Notes: generated by a model from the letters alone, not told the origin. A DNA stretch of 64,000 nucleotides from Hyphomicrobiales bacterium (GCA_900473795.1 UCMT01000005.1:455855-519854); one strand, 5' to 3'. Counted from the stretch's first letter, positions 1 through 11,025 are shown. Numbers and translations: made by a program.

Positions 1-551
1 GCCGCCACGTGCTCGACATCGTCAACGACCTGCTCGACATCTCCAAGATCGAAGCCGGCGAGATGGATCTGGAATTCACCGCGGTCGAGATCAATGACGC
101 GGTTTCCGAAGCCGTGTCGCTGGTGCAGCCGCAGGCCAACAGCCAGCGCGTGATCATCCGGACCTCGCTGTCTGGTTCGGTACCGAACGTGGTTGCCGAC
201 AACCGCTCGATCAAGCAGATCGCCCTCAACATCCTGTCGAACGCCATCCGCTTCACGCCGTCGGGGGGCCAGATCGTCGTCTCCACAGCTTATGAGGCCA
301 ATGGAAGCGTCATCCTGCGCATCCGCGATACCGGCGTCGGCATGACCCGCACCGAGCTTGAGCAGGCGATGAAGCCTTTCCGGCAGGTGACCACCGGCGT
401 CCGCAAGCGCGGCGACGGCACCGGCCTCGGCCTGCCGCTGACGAAGGCCATGGCGGAAGCGAACCGGGCGCAGTTCTCGATCAGTTCGACGCCGAACGAA
501 GGCACCCTGGTGGAAATTTCCTTTCCATCGCAGCGCGTGCTGGCAAATTAG
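1..551 (+). CDS. cbrA: Sensor histidine kinase, C-terminal part (probable CbrA)
   Basis: The gene enters from the left edge (frame 3) and only the last ~182 residues are present. Visible are the second helix of the dimerisation domain (LDIVNDLLDISKIEAG), then the HATPase_c domain with the N box (NILSNAIRFTPSGG), G1 box (DTGVGM) and G2 box (GTGLGLPL). The phospho-accepting histidine lies upstream of the window. The protein would autophosphorylate and pass phosphate to a response regulator. The name CbrA rests on recalled S. meliloti synteny (cbrA beside acsA2 and the putrescine transporter), not on the fragment itself; PdhS/PleC/DivL-type kinases have very similar catalytic domains. Kinase function is secure, the name is not. 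Confidence 0.8.
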   Translation, partial: RHVLDIVNDLLDISKIEAGEMDLEFTAVEINDAVSEAVSLVQPQANSQRVIIRTSLSGSVPNVVADNRSIKQIALNILSNAIRFTPSGGQIVVSTAYEANGSVILRIRDTGVGMTRTELEQAMKPFRQVTTGVRKRGDGTGLGLPLTKAMAEANRAQFSISSTPNEGTLVEISFPSQRVLAN

Positions 552-582
552 CGACACACGCTAAAAGCTTGGAATAGCAGCT

Positions 583-674
583 AAAAAAAGAGGCAGCCAA
601 GAAGCTGCCTCGATAAGTTGAATGCTAAACAGGTGCACGAGAAGTAGTGACATCAGGTCCGTGCCGGCATTGCT
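583..674 (-). ncRNA. Candidate small RNA (about 90 nt) with its own promoter and terminator
   Basis: No ORF fits here, but the minus strand has all parts of a free-standing sRNA gene: a sigma70-type promoter (681-709), a predicted start near 674, a short 5' stem-loop (CGGCA/TGCCG), an unpaired middle and a terminator hairpin (arms 604-611 and 590-597, GAGGCAGC/GCTGCCTC, 6-nt loop) followed by seven Ts (589-583). The size and layout resemble the alphaproteobacterial trans-acting sRNA families such as alpha-r8/MmgR; that family assignment is from memory and uncertain. The alternative is that the hairpin is merely the terminator of the acetoacetyl-CoA synthetase gene, which ends 228 bases upstream on the same strand. 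Confidence 0.5.
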
Positions 675-680
675 GCCGAG

Positions 681-709
681 AGCTAGCCCTCACATCGGGT
701 AACCTCAAG
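681..709 (-). promoter_or_regulatory. Sigma70-type promoter for the candidate sRNA
   Basis: Read on the minus strand, CTTGAG (709-704) is followed after exactly 17 bases by CTAGCT (686-681). The rhizobial housekeeping consensus is CTTGAC-N17-CTATAT, so the -35 differs at one position and the -10 keeps CTA and the final T. It lies between the acetoacetyl-CoA synthetase stop and the hairpin with T-tract, with no reading frame that would use it. Confidence 0.5.
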
Positions 710-838
710 TTGAGAGCACCATGCGCTGCCATTCGTAAACAAAACCTTTCCGCATCATCCGCAAATTTTAAGCATTCGCGGCAAAGACATAAGCTTTGGT
801 TAATTCGGCAGGCCGGAAATCCTTAACGGCACGCGGGC

Positions 839-2791
<1,953 letters not shown>

Positions 2792-2946
2792 GCTTTCCTC
2801 CGCTACCCAAGCCAGCCTCTATATCATGCTGCGACGCAAGATAAACAGACCGCGCAAATGATGACTGTGGCAGTTGCGACATTTTCCCGTTTTCAATCGT
2901 TTGATTTCTCCGCGGCGAAAGCCTATCCATCCGCCTTTCAGACCAT

Positions 2947-4806
2947 ATGAAAGTGCGCCGAACGGCAATGAAGCAACACGTCGATATCGCCACCAGCAAG
3001 GCAGGGCTCCGCAGGCTGCTTCTATCGCGGACGCTTGCCTGGTTGCTCGTCAGCGCGCTCGTGCTCGTCATGCTGTTCAAGGTCGCCTTGCCGCTTTTCA
3101 TTTCAACGGCCAGCGTCAAGCTCAACATGGAGCGGGCGCTTTCCTCCTGGACGGGAGCACGCGCCGCCATCGCCGGCAATCCGGATATCAGCTTCTGGCC
3201 GCACCCGGTTTTGACGCTGCACACCGTGACCTTCGAAGGCGGCGATACAGCCTCTCCGGAACTGTTGGCGAAAGCCGACGCCATCGCCGCCGGGTTCGAC
3301 CTCCTCGCCGCCTTGCGCGGTACGCCGGTCTTCTATGACTTCCGCCTGCTCAACCCCGTGCTGAAAATAGAGCGCCGGACAGACGGGAACCTCAATTGGC
3401 GACGGGCCGGCTGGATGGCCGACGCCATCGCCCACGCCTCGTCAACGACGCTATCTTCAGCCCGCAACACCCCGATCGGCGACATCGAGATCGAAAACGG
3501 CACGCTCGAACTGACCGACCGCGTCACGGCCAGCACCCATCGGGTGACCAACGTTTCCGGCTCGATCCAATGGCCGGCGCCGGCTGCGCGGATCAGTGCG
3601 GGTCTTTCGGCTCTGATGAATGGCGAAAGGGTCGAGTGGTCCTTCGTCTGCGATGAGCCGATGATGCTGCTTTCGGGCCAAACCAGCGCGATCCAGACCT
3701 CATTCACCGCCGCACCGCTGAGCTTCAGTTTTGACGGTAGCGGCAACGCCTCCACCCATGCCTTCGCCTCGGGGAAACTGCAGCTGACAGCGACCTCCCT
3801 CCCTACATTGATGAGTTGGTATGGCGGGGTCTCGCCGCTGCCTCCATCGACGGGAACCACCTCCATCGACACGAGCGTGACAGTGTCCGCCGAGATGTTG
3901 AAGATGGACAATCTCTCCCTCGCGCTGAACGGATCCGGTGCGACGGGTGTTCTCGATGTTGCGTGGCGTAAGCAGCACAGCCCGCGGATTGATGGCACGC
4001 TTGCCTTCGAGCGGCTCGATCTGACGTCGCTGCTCGCGTTGCTCTTACCGATGCAGCCAGCATCCGGTCCCTCCGGCACGCCGGACATGTCGTTTCTCAA
4101 GCGGATCAATCTCGATCTGCGACTTTCGGCCCAGGAAGCCACCTACGGCACAATCACACTCACCGATATCGCCGCCGGCGTGATAGCCAACAACGACCGG
4201 GCGTCGCTCGATATCGGCGACGGCACCTATTCCGGCGGCTCTGTTAGCGGACGCATCGATCTTGCGAAAGACGGCGCCAATGGCGGCCAGCTGCAATTTT
4301 CTCTGAAGAATGCCAATCTCGCCCCTGTCGCTGCGGGTCTCGGCTTACAGGGATCGCTGCCGCTGGGGCGGGGCGTGGTGAGCGTCGACCTTGCAACCAC
4401 CGAACCGCTGTCGGCGAGGACAATGAACAGCGTCTCCGGCGAAATCCGCTATTCCGCAATCGACGGTGTGCTGACGAACTTCAACGGACCGGAATTCGAA
4501 CGGCTTGCGGCAGAGGGCGGTTTCTTCAACATCAACCAGGCCGACGACGGTTCCTTTGCCTTTGCCACCGCAGACATCATTGCAAAGCTGCGCGGAGGTG
4601 TTGCCGAGCTGACGAAGGCGGATATTCGCGGCGAAGGACGAACCCTGTCGTTTGCGGGGTTCATTCCCTACCGCAGCGGCAGCCTGGCACTGGCCGGCGC
4701 CGTTCGCCCCGACGATACCGCGGTACCGCCGGTTCGCTTCTTTGTCGGCGGCTCCTGGCCGAATGCGATCATCTCACCGCTCACGACGATCCGTGCCCTT
4801 CAATAG
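2947..4806 (+). CDS. AsmA family protein
   Basis: A 619-residue inner-membrane-anchored protein. A basic N terminus is followed by one membrane segment (about residues 28-50, LAWLLVSALVLVMLFKVALP), then a large periplasmic region rich in beta-strand patterns with the AsmA N-terminal motif around FWPHPVLTLHTVTFEGGD and the AsmA_2-type C-terminal region near residues 450-600. AsmA-like proteins are implicated in lipid transport to, or assembly of, the outer membrane. The family is clear; the specific role is not. A second in-frame ATG at 2968 is an equally plausible start because neither has a strong ribosome site. It is transcribed away from acsA2 and followed 62 bases later by a small membrane protein gene. 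Confidence 0.8.
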   Translation: MKVRRTAMKQHVDIATSKAGLRRLLLSRTLAWLLVSALVLVMLFKVALPLFISTASVKLNMERALSSWTGARAAIAGNPDISFWPHPVLTLHTVTFEGGDTASPELLAKADAIAAGFDLLAALRGTPVFYDFRLLNPVLKIERRTDGNLNWRRAGWMADAIAHASSTTLSSARNTPIGDIEIENGTLELTDRVTASTHRVTNVSGSIQWPAPAARISAGLSALMNGERVEWSFVCDEPMMLLSGQTSAIQTSFTAAPLSFSFDGSGNASTHAFASGKLQLTATSLPTLMSWYGGVSPLPPSTGTTSIDTSVTVSAEMLKMDNLSLALNGSGATGVLDVAWRKQHSPRIDGTLAFERLDLTSLLALLLPMQPASGPSGTPDMSFLKRINLDLRLSAQEATYGTITLTDIAAGVIANNDRASLDIGDGTYSGGSVSGRIDLAKDGANGGQLQFSLKNANLAPVAAGLGLQGSLPLGRGVVSVDLATTEPLSARTMNSVSGEIRYSAIDGVLTNFNGPEFERLAAEGGFFNINQADDGSFAFATADIIAKLRGGVAELTKADIRGEGRTLSFAGFIPYRSGSLALAGAVRPDDTAVPPVRFFVGGSWPNAIISPLTTIRALQ

Positions 4807-4868
4807 TCCGTCACATCGACATTGCCACAGGGTCTTCTAAAATAAGCTGCCGAATCAGCCCACTGGAG

Positions 4869-5135
4869 ATGTCCGTGCTGCGTTTTCTTGCCGCCCTGTT
4901 CAAGATCGCCTTGGCATCGCTTCTGACGGGCGCCGCGCTCTCGCTCTTCAACATCTCCTCCGAGCAAATCCTGCAGCAGGCAGGGCTGACGCCTGAAATT
5001 GTGTGGACCTATCTTCTGCGCCTGACCGGTTGGGCGCTGCCGAACATCCTGCTCGGCTCGATGATCGTGCTGCCCGTCTGGCTCCTGACCTATGTCTTCC
5101 TGCCGCCACGCGAGAGGGAGCGCGAGCGCGACTGA
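4869..5135 (+). CDS. Small membrane protein, DUF6460-like
   Basis: 88 residues with two hydrophobic segments (about residues 5-27 and 53-78) and a charged RERERERD tail, so probably a two-span inner-membrane protein with a basic/acidic cytoplasmic end. It resembles the short rhizobial proteins grouped as DUF6460; no function is known to me. The start ATG follows a GGAG sequence. It lies downstream of the AsmA-like gene on the same strand and convergent with potI, only 13 bases from the potI stop. Confidence 0.7.
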   Translation: MSVLRFLAALFKIALASLLTGAALSLFNISSEQILQQAGLTPEIVWTYLLRLTGWALPNILLGSMIVLPVWLLTYVFLPPRERERERD

Positions 5136-5148
5136 CGGCTCGTGGACA

Positions 5149-5964
5149 TCACAGGGCGAAAGCCGCCTGCTCGTCCCTGACGCGCTGGATTTCACGACGC
5201 CGCGAGACGACGGAAGCGATGAGCACGCCCATGGCGACGATGCCGATCAGGATGGTGCAGACCGCATTGATTTCCGGCGTCACACCCAACCGCACCTGGC
5301 TGTAGATCTTCATCGGCAGCGTGGTGGCTCCCGGGCCGGAGGTGAAGTTCGAGATCACCAAGTCGTCCAGCGACAGCGTGAAAGCGAGGACCCAGCCGGA
5401 AAAGACGGCCGGCGCGATGACCGGCAAGGTTACCTGCAGGAAGGTCGCGACCGGGGTGGCGCCGAGATCCATCGCAGCTTCCTCGATCGACCGGTCGAAG
5501 CTCAGCAAACGGGATTGTACGACAACGGCGACGAAGCACATGGTGAAGGTGATGTGCGCCAGCGTCAGCGTCCAGAAACCGCGATCGAGGCCAATGGCGA
5601 CAAACAAGAGCAGCATCGACAGGCCGGTGATGACCTCGGGCATGACGAGCGGCGCGTAGATCATGCCGGAAAACAGCATGCGGCCGCGAAACCGCGTGTA
5701 GCGCGTCATGGCAAGGGCGGCGAGCGTGCCAAGCACCGTTGCCACGGTCGCCGAAATCAGGCCGACCCGCACCGTCACCCAGGCGGCATCGAGCAGTGCC
5801 TGGTTATGAAGGAGCTGCACATACCACTTGGTCGAGAACCCCGCCCAGACGGTCACCAGTTTCGATTCGTTGAACGAGAAGATGACAAGGAGAACAATCG
5901 GCAAATAGAGGAAAGCGAAGCCGAAAACGATCGAGGCGATGTTGAAGCGTGACCACTTGACCAT
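5149..5964 (-). CDS. potI: Putrescine ABC transporter permease PotI
   Basis: One of two inner-membrane channel subunits of a polyamine importer. 271 residues with six predicted membrane segments and the permease EAA loop near residues 160-185 (EEAAMDLGATPVATFLQVTLP), which docks on the ATPase. The SLDDLVISNF motif in the following segment is typical of PotI/PotC. It is the last gene of potF-potG-potH-potI, two bases after the potH stop. It is assigned to putrescine rather than spermidine because the whole operon has the PotFGHI layout and the binding protein is PotF-like. Confidence 0.92.
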   Translation of the reverse strand: MVKWSRFNIASIVFGFAFLYLPIVLLVIFSFNESKLVTVWAGFSTKWYVQLLHNQALLDAAWVTVRVGLISATVATVLGTLAALAMTRYTRFRGRMLFSGMIYAPLVMPEVITGLSMLLLFVAIGLDRGFWTLTLAHITFTMCFVAVVVQSRLLSFDRSIEEAAMDLGATPVATFLQVTLPVIAPAVFSGWVLAFTLSLDDLVISNFTSGPGATTLPMKIYSQVRLGVTPEINAVCTILIGIVAMGVLIASVVSRRREIQRVRDEQAAFAL

Positions 5965-5966
5965 GA

Positions 5967-6878
5967 TTACTTGCCCTCGCCGTCGGCCTTGGCCTGCGCA
6001 TGCTGGAAGAACATGATCGGCACGACGAGGATGAGAAGCAGGATCGTCGCCACCGCCGCTGAGACAGGCCAGTCACGATTGGCGTTGAACTCGTTCCAGA
6101 GCGTCTTGCCGATCATCAGCGTCTCCGACCCGCCCAGCAGGTCCGGGATGACGAACTCACCGACCGCCGGGATGAAGACGAGCATGCAGCCGGCGATCAC
6201 GCCGGGCATGGAGAGCGGGAACGTCACGCGCCAAAAGGCCCGGATCGGCGTGCAGCCGAGGTCCAGTGCCGCTTCCGTCAGGCTGTGATCCATCTTCTCC
6301 AACGACGAATAGATCGGCAGCACCATGAATGGGAGGTAGGAATAGACGATGCCGATATAGATTGCCCAGTTGGTATTGAGAATGATCAGCGGCTCGTCGA
6401 TGACGCCGAGTGTCAGCAGCAGCTGATTCAACAGGCCTTCCGGCTTCAAAATCGCAATCCATGCGTAGACGCGGATCAGGAAGCTCGTCCAGAACGGCAG
6501 GATCACCAGCATCAGCAGCGTCGGGCGAACCATGTTCGGTGCCTTCGCCATGCCGTAGGCGATGGGATAGGCGATCAGCAATGTCGCAATGGTCGAGATG
6601 ACGGCAATCTTCAGGCTGGAAATATAGGCATTGGTGTAGAGCGCATCGCCAGCAAGAAACACATAGTTGGCGACCGACAACTCGCCGAGCTTGTCGACGA
6701 TGCCCGAAACCCCATCCACCAAATTGAAGACGGGCAGATAAGGCGGCATCGCGATGGCGGTTTCCGACAGCGATATTCTGAGAACGATGAAGAAGGGCGC
6801 AAGGAAGAAGATCGTCAGCCACGCATAGGGGATGATGATCACCAGCCGGTTGAAGATTGCCGATCCGAATTTTGACAT
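5967..6878 (-). CDS. potH: Putrescine ABC transporter permease PotH
   Basis: Partner permease of PotI. 303 residues; an N-terminal membrane segment (residues 12-34), a periplasmic loop and five more segments, with the EAA loop near residues 205-225 (LTEAALDLGCTPIRAFWRVT). The GEFVIPDLLGG sequence after it is characteristic of PotH/PotB. It lies four bases downstream of potG and two bases upstream of potI, so it is clearly part of the same transcript. Confidence 0.92.
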   Translation of the reverse strand: MSKFGSAIFNRLVIIIPYAWLTIFFLAPFFIVLRISLSETAIAMPPYLPVFNLVDGVSGIVDKLGELSVANYVFLAGDALYTNAYISSLKIAVISTIATLLIAYPIAYGMAKAPNMVRPTLLMLVILPFWTSFLIRVYAWIAILKPEGLLNQLLLTLGVIDEPLIILNTNWAIYIGIVYSYLPFMVLPIYSSLEKMDHSLTEAALDLGCTPIRAFWRVTFPLSMPGVIAGCMLVFIPAVGEFVIPDLLGGSETLMIGKTLWNEFNANRDWPVSAAVATILLLILVVPIMFFQHAQAKADGEGK

Positions 6879-6882
6879 GGTC

Positions 6883-8028
6883 TCAATCCTTCAGCACGAC
6901 GCCGGCGTTCTCATCGAAGGAAATCCAGACCTGCTGGTCGTAGCCAAGCGGATCCTCGACCGCGCGCACCGCGTTCAGCGATGACGCCTTGATCACCTTG
7001 CCGTCCTTCAGGCGCACATGAAAAATCGTCATGTCGCCCAGGTAGCCGATGTCCCAGATCTCGCCCTGGGCCGCATTCAGGGGCGCGCAGGCCGGCTCAT
7101 CGCGGCTGACGCGGATTTTCTCGGGACGAATGGCAAGTCCGATCTTGGCGCCGACAGCGGGTGCATCGCTTGACGCGACGCGCACTGTAAACCCGGTTTG
7201 CGTTGCAATCTCGACCGTGCCTGGGCCGGCAGAGGAGACCGTGCCGTCGAAAATATTCACGTCACCGATAAAGTCGGCGACAAAACGCGAGTTCGGTGCC
7301 TCGTAGATTTCCGGCGGCGTTGCCACCTGGATGACCTTGCCATGCGCCATGACGGCGATGCGGTCGGCCATGGTCATTGCCTCTTCCTGGTCGTGGGTGA
7401 CGACGACGAAGGTCAGGCCGAGCTGCTGCTGCAGGTCCATCAGTTCGAACTGGGTTTCCTCGCGCAGCTTCTTGTCGAGCGCGCCCAGCGGCTCGTCGAG
7501 CAGCAGCACCTTCGGCCGTTTGGCAAGCGACCGGGCCAGCGCCACACGCTGGCGCTGGCCGCCCGACAGCTGATGCGGTTTGCGCTTGGCGAACTTGTCG
7601 AGCTTGACGAGCTTCAGCATCTGGTCGACGCGTTCGGCGATCTGCGGCTTCGGCATGCCGTCCTGCTTCAGGCCGAAGGCGATGTTGTTCTCGACGGTCA
7701 TATGCGGAAACAGGGCATAGGACTGGAACATCATGTTCACCGGTCGCCGATAGGGCGGGATACCGGCCAGGCTCTGCCCGTCGAGCACGATTTCGCCGGA
7801 TGTCGGCTGCTCGAAGCCCGCCAGCATGCGAAGCAGCGTGGACTTGCCGCAACCGGAGGCGCCAAGCAGCGCGAAGAACTCACGGGGATAGATATTGAGA
7901 GACAGATTGTCGACGGCGACGAAATCGCCGAATTTCTTGGTGACGTTCTTGACTGCAATGAATGGCACGGCGGTGGGATCGGCCCAAGGGGCAAAGGAGC
8001 GCCGGATACTGCCAAGTGACTTCATCAT
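6883..8028 (-). CDS. potG: Putrescine ABC transporter ATP-binding protein PotG
   Basis: Cytoplasmic ATPase that powers the Pot importer. 381 residues: Walker A LLGASGCGKST (about residues 53-63), Q-loop, signature LSGGQRQRVALARS (about 154-167), Walker B VLLLDEPLGALD and the switch histidine THDQ, then a TOBE domain from about residue 300 that usually senses substrate or inhibitor. Two adjacent ATG codons (8028 and 8025) could start it. It is separated from potF by a stable hairpin, which should leave less potG-potH-potI than potF message. Confidence 0.93.
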   Translation of the reverse strand: MMKSLGSIRRSFAPWADPTAVPFIAVKNVTKKFGDFVAVDNLSLNIYPREFFALLGASGCGKSTLLRMLAGFEQPTSGEIVLDGQSLAGIPPYRRPVNMMFQSYALFPHMTVENNIAFGLKQDGMPKPQIAERVDQMLKLVKLDKFAKRKPHQLSGGQRQRVALARSLAKRPKVLLLDEPLGALDKKLREETQFELMDLQQQLGLTFVVVTHDQEEAMTMADRIAVMAHGKVIQVATPPEIYEAPNSRFVADFIGDVNIFDGTVSSAGPGTVEIATQTGFTVRVASSDAPAVGAKIGLAIRPEKIRVSRDEPACAPLNAAQGEIWDIGYLGDMTIFHVRLKDGKVIKASSLNAVRAVEDPLGYDQQVWISFDENAGVVLKD

Positions 8029-8086
8029 CTATCCCCGAATGATGTGCAAACAGCACGGCCATGTTTGGTCCGCGCCCCATACGAAA

Positions 8087-8113
8087 ATTGCCCGGATTTG
8101 ATGTCCGGGCAAT
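8087..8113 (-). terminator. Intercistronic hairpin between potF and potG
   Basis: Perfect 10-bp inverted repeat ATTGCCCGGA / TCCGGGCAAT with a 7-base loop, 10 bases downstream of the potF stop. On the minus strand it is followed by TTTTCG, so it can act as a leaky terminator or as a 3' stabiliser of potF mRNA. Such hairpins after the binding-protein gene commonly give binding protein in excess over the membrane subunits. Confidence 0.7.
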
Positions 8114-8123
8114 TCTTTTCGAC

Positions 8124-9218
8124 TTACTGGCCGGTGACCACTTTGGTCCACATGCGCGTCAACACGCGCTGCGATTTGGCATCGAAGGGCGTCGTCGTGA
8201 AAAGTTTCTTCATCACGTCTGCCGGCGGATAGATCGCAGTATCCTCGATCACGTCCTTGCTGACGAACTGCTGCGATGCCTTGTTGCCATTGGCGTAGAA
8301 GACGAAATCGCTGGCCTTGGCGATGACTTCCGGCTTCATGATGTAGTTCAGGAATTCATGCGCTTCAGCGAGATGCGGCGCATCAGCCGGAATGGCCATG
8401 ACGTCGAACCACATCTGCGCGCCCGTCGGCGGGATCGAGTAATCCACGGTGACGCCGGCCTTGGCCTCGGCGGCACGGTCGCGCGCCTGGAAAATGTCGC
8501 CCGAATAGCCGAGCGCAAGGCAGATATCGCCGTTTGCCAGCGCATTGATATATTCGGAGGAATGGAACTTGCGGATATTGGGACGAACCTTCAGCAAAAG
8601 CTCTTCCGCCTTGGCCAAATCCTCCGGCGCGTGGCTGTCGGGGTTGAGGCCGAGATAGGCAAGCACGCTCGGCACCACATCGGTCGGGGAATCGAGGACA
8701 TGGATGCCGCAATCCTTGAACTTGGCGGCGACCTCGGGCTTGAACAGAACATCCCAGGTCGGCTTTTCGTCGGTGCCAAGGATTTGCTTCACCTTCTCGA
8801 CATTGTAGCCGATGCCGGTCGTGCCCCACATGTAGTCGATGGCATATTCATTGCCCGGATCGTAGGTGGCGACGCGCGTGGTGATCTCGTCCCACATGTT
8901 GTACAGGTTGGGCAGCTTCGACTTGTCGAGCTTCTGGAACACGCCGGCTGCGATCTGGCGCTGCAGGAAGGTCGCCGTCGGCACGACGACATCATAGCCC
9001 GTTCCCCCCGCAAGGAGTTTGGTCTCGAGGATCTCGTTGGAATCGAAGACGTCGTAGACGACCTTGATGCCGGTTTCCTTGGTGAAATCCTCCAAAATGC
9101 TGGCGTCGATATAATCGGACCAGTTGTAGACGTTGACGACGCGCTCCTGCGCGGTCGCAAGCGACGCAGATCCGATAAGGATCAGCGCAGCAAAGGCAGT
9201 GGTAATCTTGCGCGACAT
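8124..9218 (-). CDS. potF: Putrescine-binding periplasmic protein PotF
   Basis: Periplasmic capture protein of the Pot importer. 364 residues with a signal peptide (residues 1-23, ending SLATAQ), then VVNVYNWSDYI, the polyamine-binding family hallmark near the mature N terminus, and ALGYSGDIFQARDRA around residues 235-250, which fits PotF. It is the first gene of the operon; its promoter must be in the 236-base gap up to the scfR stop at 9455. The puuA-puuB-like genes 11 kb away would metabolise the imported putrescine. Confidence 0.93.
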   Translation of the reverse strand: MSRKITTAFAALILIGSASLATAQERVVNVYNWSDYIDASILEDFTKETGIKVVYDVFDSNEILETKLLAGGTGYDVVVPTATFLQRQIAAGVFQKLDKSKLPNLYNMWDEITTRVATYDPGNEYAIDYMWGTTGIGYNVEKVKQILGTDEKPTWDVLFKPEVAAKFKDCGIHVLDSPTDVVPSVLAYLGLNPDSHAPEDLAKAEELLLKVRPNIRKFHSSEYINALANGDICLALGYSGDIFQARDRAAEAKAGVTVDYSIPPTGAQMWFDVMAIPADAPHLAEAHEFLNYIMKPEVIAKASDFVFYANGNKASQQFVSKDVIEDTAIYPPADVMKKLFTTTPFDAKSQRVLTRMWTKVVTGQ

Positions 9219-9454
9219 GGAATTCCCCTTTTTATCGAGCTCCCGTCAGCCGCGCCATCGCCGCGCGTCAAACGATCGAGCCCGTATGCGTTTGGAAGTT
9301 AGGCATGTTTTCGGGCAACCACAAGCGCTTTTACGCGGTGGCGAACACCGGAATCCCGCCCTTCCTAATTTTAGCAATGGCTACAAAAATCTGAATCTTT
9401 TCAATGCCCGGTTAAGGCAGGCCCATCATCCTGCCAGCGATTGAGCAGAGGCTG

Positions 9455-10864
9455 CTATTGAAAGTCGAAGGCGCTCAAGCCGGTCACCATCTCGTCAAGC
9501 CCGAGCGGTCGCGTCACCGGCGGCTCGGCCCGCGCAAGACAGCCCTGCCGCTCGCAAAGCCGGCAGGCGGTGCCGCCGGCAACGGTCGCGATCGGCACCT
9601 CGCCGTAGACGGTTTCCGGTGCATGAGCGGCATCGCAACCGATCAGGATTGCCGTGCGCCGAATGCGCTCCTGAAAGTTTGCGCGAGGGCCATCGATCGT
9701 CCGGGCAAGCACCAGGAACTCTCCGCCTCCAAAAATTTCCACGCGGTCCGCCAAAATCTGACCGGCCTGAGAAAACGTCGCGTGGATGTTGAGCTTCGGA
9801 CAATTGCCACCGAACCGCGCCTGCGGAAAACCTTGAGCACCGGCCTTGCGCAGGCGGTGTCCGGCATGATCGATCTCCATCAGGAAGAACGGTACGGCCG
9901 AAGCGCCCGGGCGCTGGAGCGTCACCAGCCGGTTCGCTGCCTGCTCGAACGAGACCCGAAAGCGGGCGCTCAGGACATCGAGATCGTATTTCGCCCGGAG
10001 CGCCGCCGAATGAAACGCGCCATAAGGCATCATGATCGCGTGCGCGGCATAACGCGCGAGTTCGAAACGGCCGATACGCCGCGCCTCGCTCGTCGAAAAT
10101 GCCAGTTGATCGAGATCGGCGGCAATTGCTTCCGGAAAGGCGATCTGCGCCGCTTCCATGGCGACCTCCCGCAACTGATCTTGCAGGGACAATCGTTCCG
10201 ACAGGAATAACCGCATCGAGTGCCGATCGAAACGGCGACGCAGATCGGGCATGACATGCACCGGCAAAGCGCGAACCGTCAGGCCGTGTTCTTTGCGCAG
10301 CCAGTCCTTCAGAGCTCCGGCAGGATCATCGACGGCCGACAGCTGCGCGTAGAACGCTTCGGCGGCCTCGTCGATCCGCGCGAAATAATGCGGACGATTT
10401 TCAAAGACCTCACGCACTTCGTCCATTGGCAGGCGCGCGTCGGACAGGGCGGCCATGTGGCCCTGACCCGACAGGAGGCCGCTCAGGTCCTTCAACCGCG
10501 AGGATTGCTCCCGATAGGCACGATAGAGCTTGAGGATGCCGGTGGCCGCATTGGGCGCCGCTTCGGCCACCTCGATCAGCTCCTGATCCCCCGGCAACTC
10601 GCCGGCGAGCAGCGGATCGGCGAACATCTCGCGCAACTGCGCCACGCTGCCGGACGCCTCTCCCTGCAACTCGTCCAGATCGACCTTGTAGACAGAAGCA
10701 AGTTTCAGCAGCAATTGCACCGTGAGCGGCCGCTGATTGCGTTCGATCAGATTGAGATAGGACGGCGAGATGCCGAGCGCCTCGGCCATCGCCGTCTGGG
10801 TCAAAGAGAGGCCGTTGCGGATGCGCCGCACGCGGGCGCCGGCGAAAATCTTGTTTTCAGCCAT
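9455..10864 (-). CDS. XRE-family short-chain fatty acyl regulator (ScfR/RamB type)
   Basis: 469-residue transcription factor. It has an N-terminal Cro/C1 helix-turn-helix (about residues 8-62, with SPSYLNLIERNQRPL as the recognition region), a long middle region related to the ImmA/IrrE-type fold without a visible HExxH, and a C-terminal DUF2083-type domain with a CRLCERQGC cysteine cluster. Family members (RamB, ScfR, PrpC-cluster regulators) respond to acyl-CoA status and control isocitrate lyase and propionate genes. It is divergent from aceA with repeated operator-like sequences between, so control of aceA and of itself is the natural inference. Confidence 0.85.
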   Translation of the reverse strand: MAENKIFAGARVRRIRNGLSLTQTAMAEALGISPSYLNLIERNQRPLTVQLLLKLASVYKVDLDELQGEASGSVAQLREMFADPLLAGELPGDQELIEVAEAAPNAATGILKLYRAYREQSSRLKDLSGLLSGQGHMAALSDARLPMDEVREVFENRPHYFARIDEAAEAFYAQLSAVDDPAGALKDWLRKEHGLTVRALPVHVMPDLRRRFDRHSMRLFLSERLSLQDQLREVAMEAAQIAFPEAIAADLDQLAFSTSEARRIGRFELARYAAHAIMMPYGAFHSAALRAKYDLDVLSARFRVSFEQAANRLVTLQRPGASAVPFFLMEIDHAGHRLRKAGAQGFPQARFGGNCPKLNIHATFSQAGQILADRVEIFGGGEFLVLARTIDGPRANFQERIRRTAILIGCDAAHAPETVYGEVPIATVAGGTACRLCERQGCLARAEPPVTRPLGLDEMVTGLSAFDFQ

Positions 10865-10874
10865 TTGTCATGCC

Positions 10875-11025
10875 TTTTACAACGTCGCGCCAAAATTCAA
10901 TATTTACATAATTTACAAAATTACAGAAGCGCGTTGTAAAACGCAAGACATGATAACCCTTTTCGCAGACGCAAAAATCATTTCGTTCTGGCGACCTTGT
11001 GCAGCGCACTGTAAAACTAATTACA
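10875..11025. promoter_or_regulatory. Candidate operators shared by scfR-like gene and aceA
   Basis: The divergent gap is AT-rich and carries TTTTACAACG at 10875-10884 and its exact inverse CGTTGTAAAA at 10932-10941. Related TTTACA/TTACA copies lie between (about 10902-10925) and a CTGTAAAAC copy lies at about 11010. The same TTTTACA / TGTAAAA half-site therefore recurs at least five times across about 150 bases next to a regulator of a family that binds short AT-rich repeats at aceA. Binding itself is inference. Confidence 0.5.
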
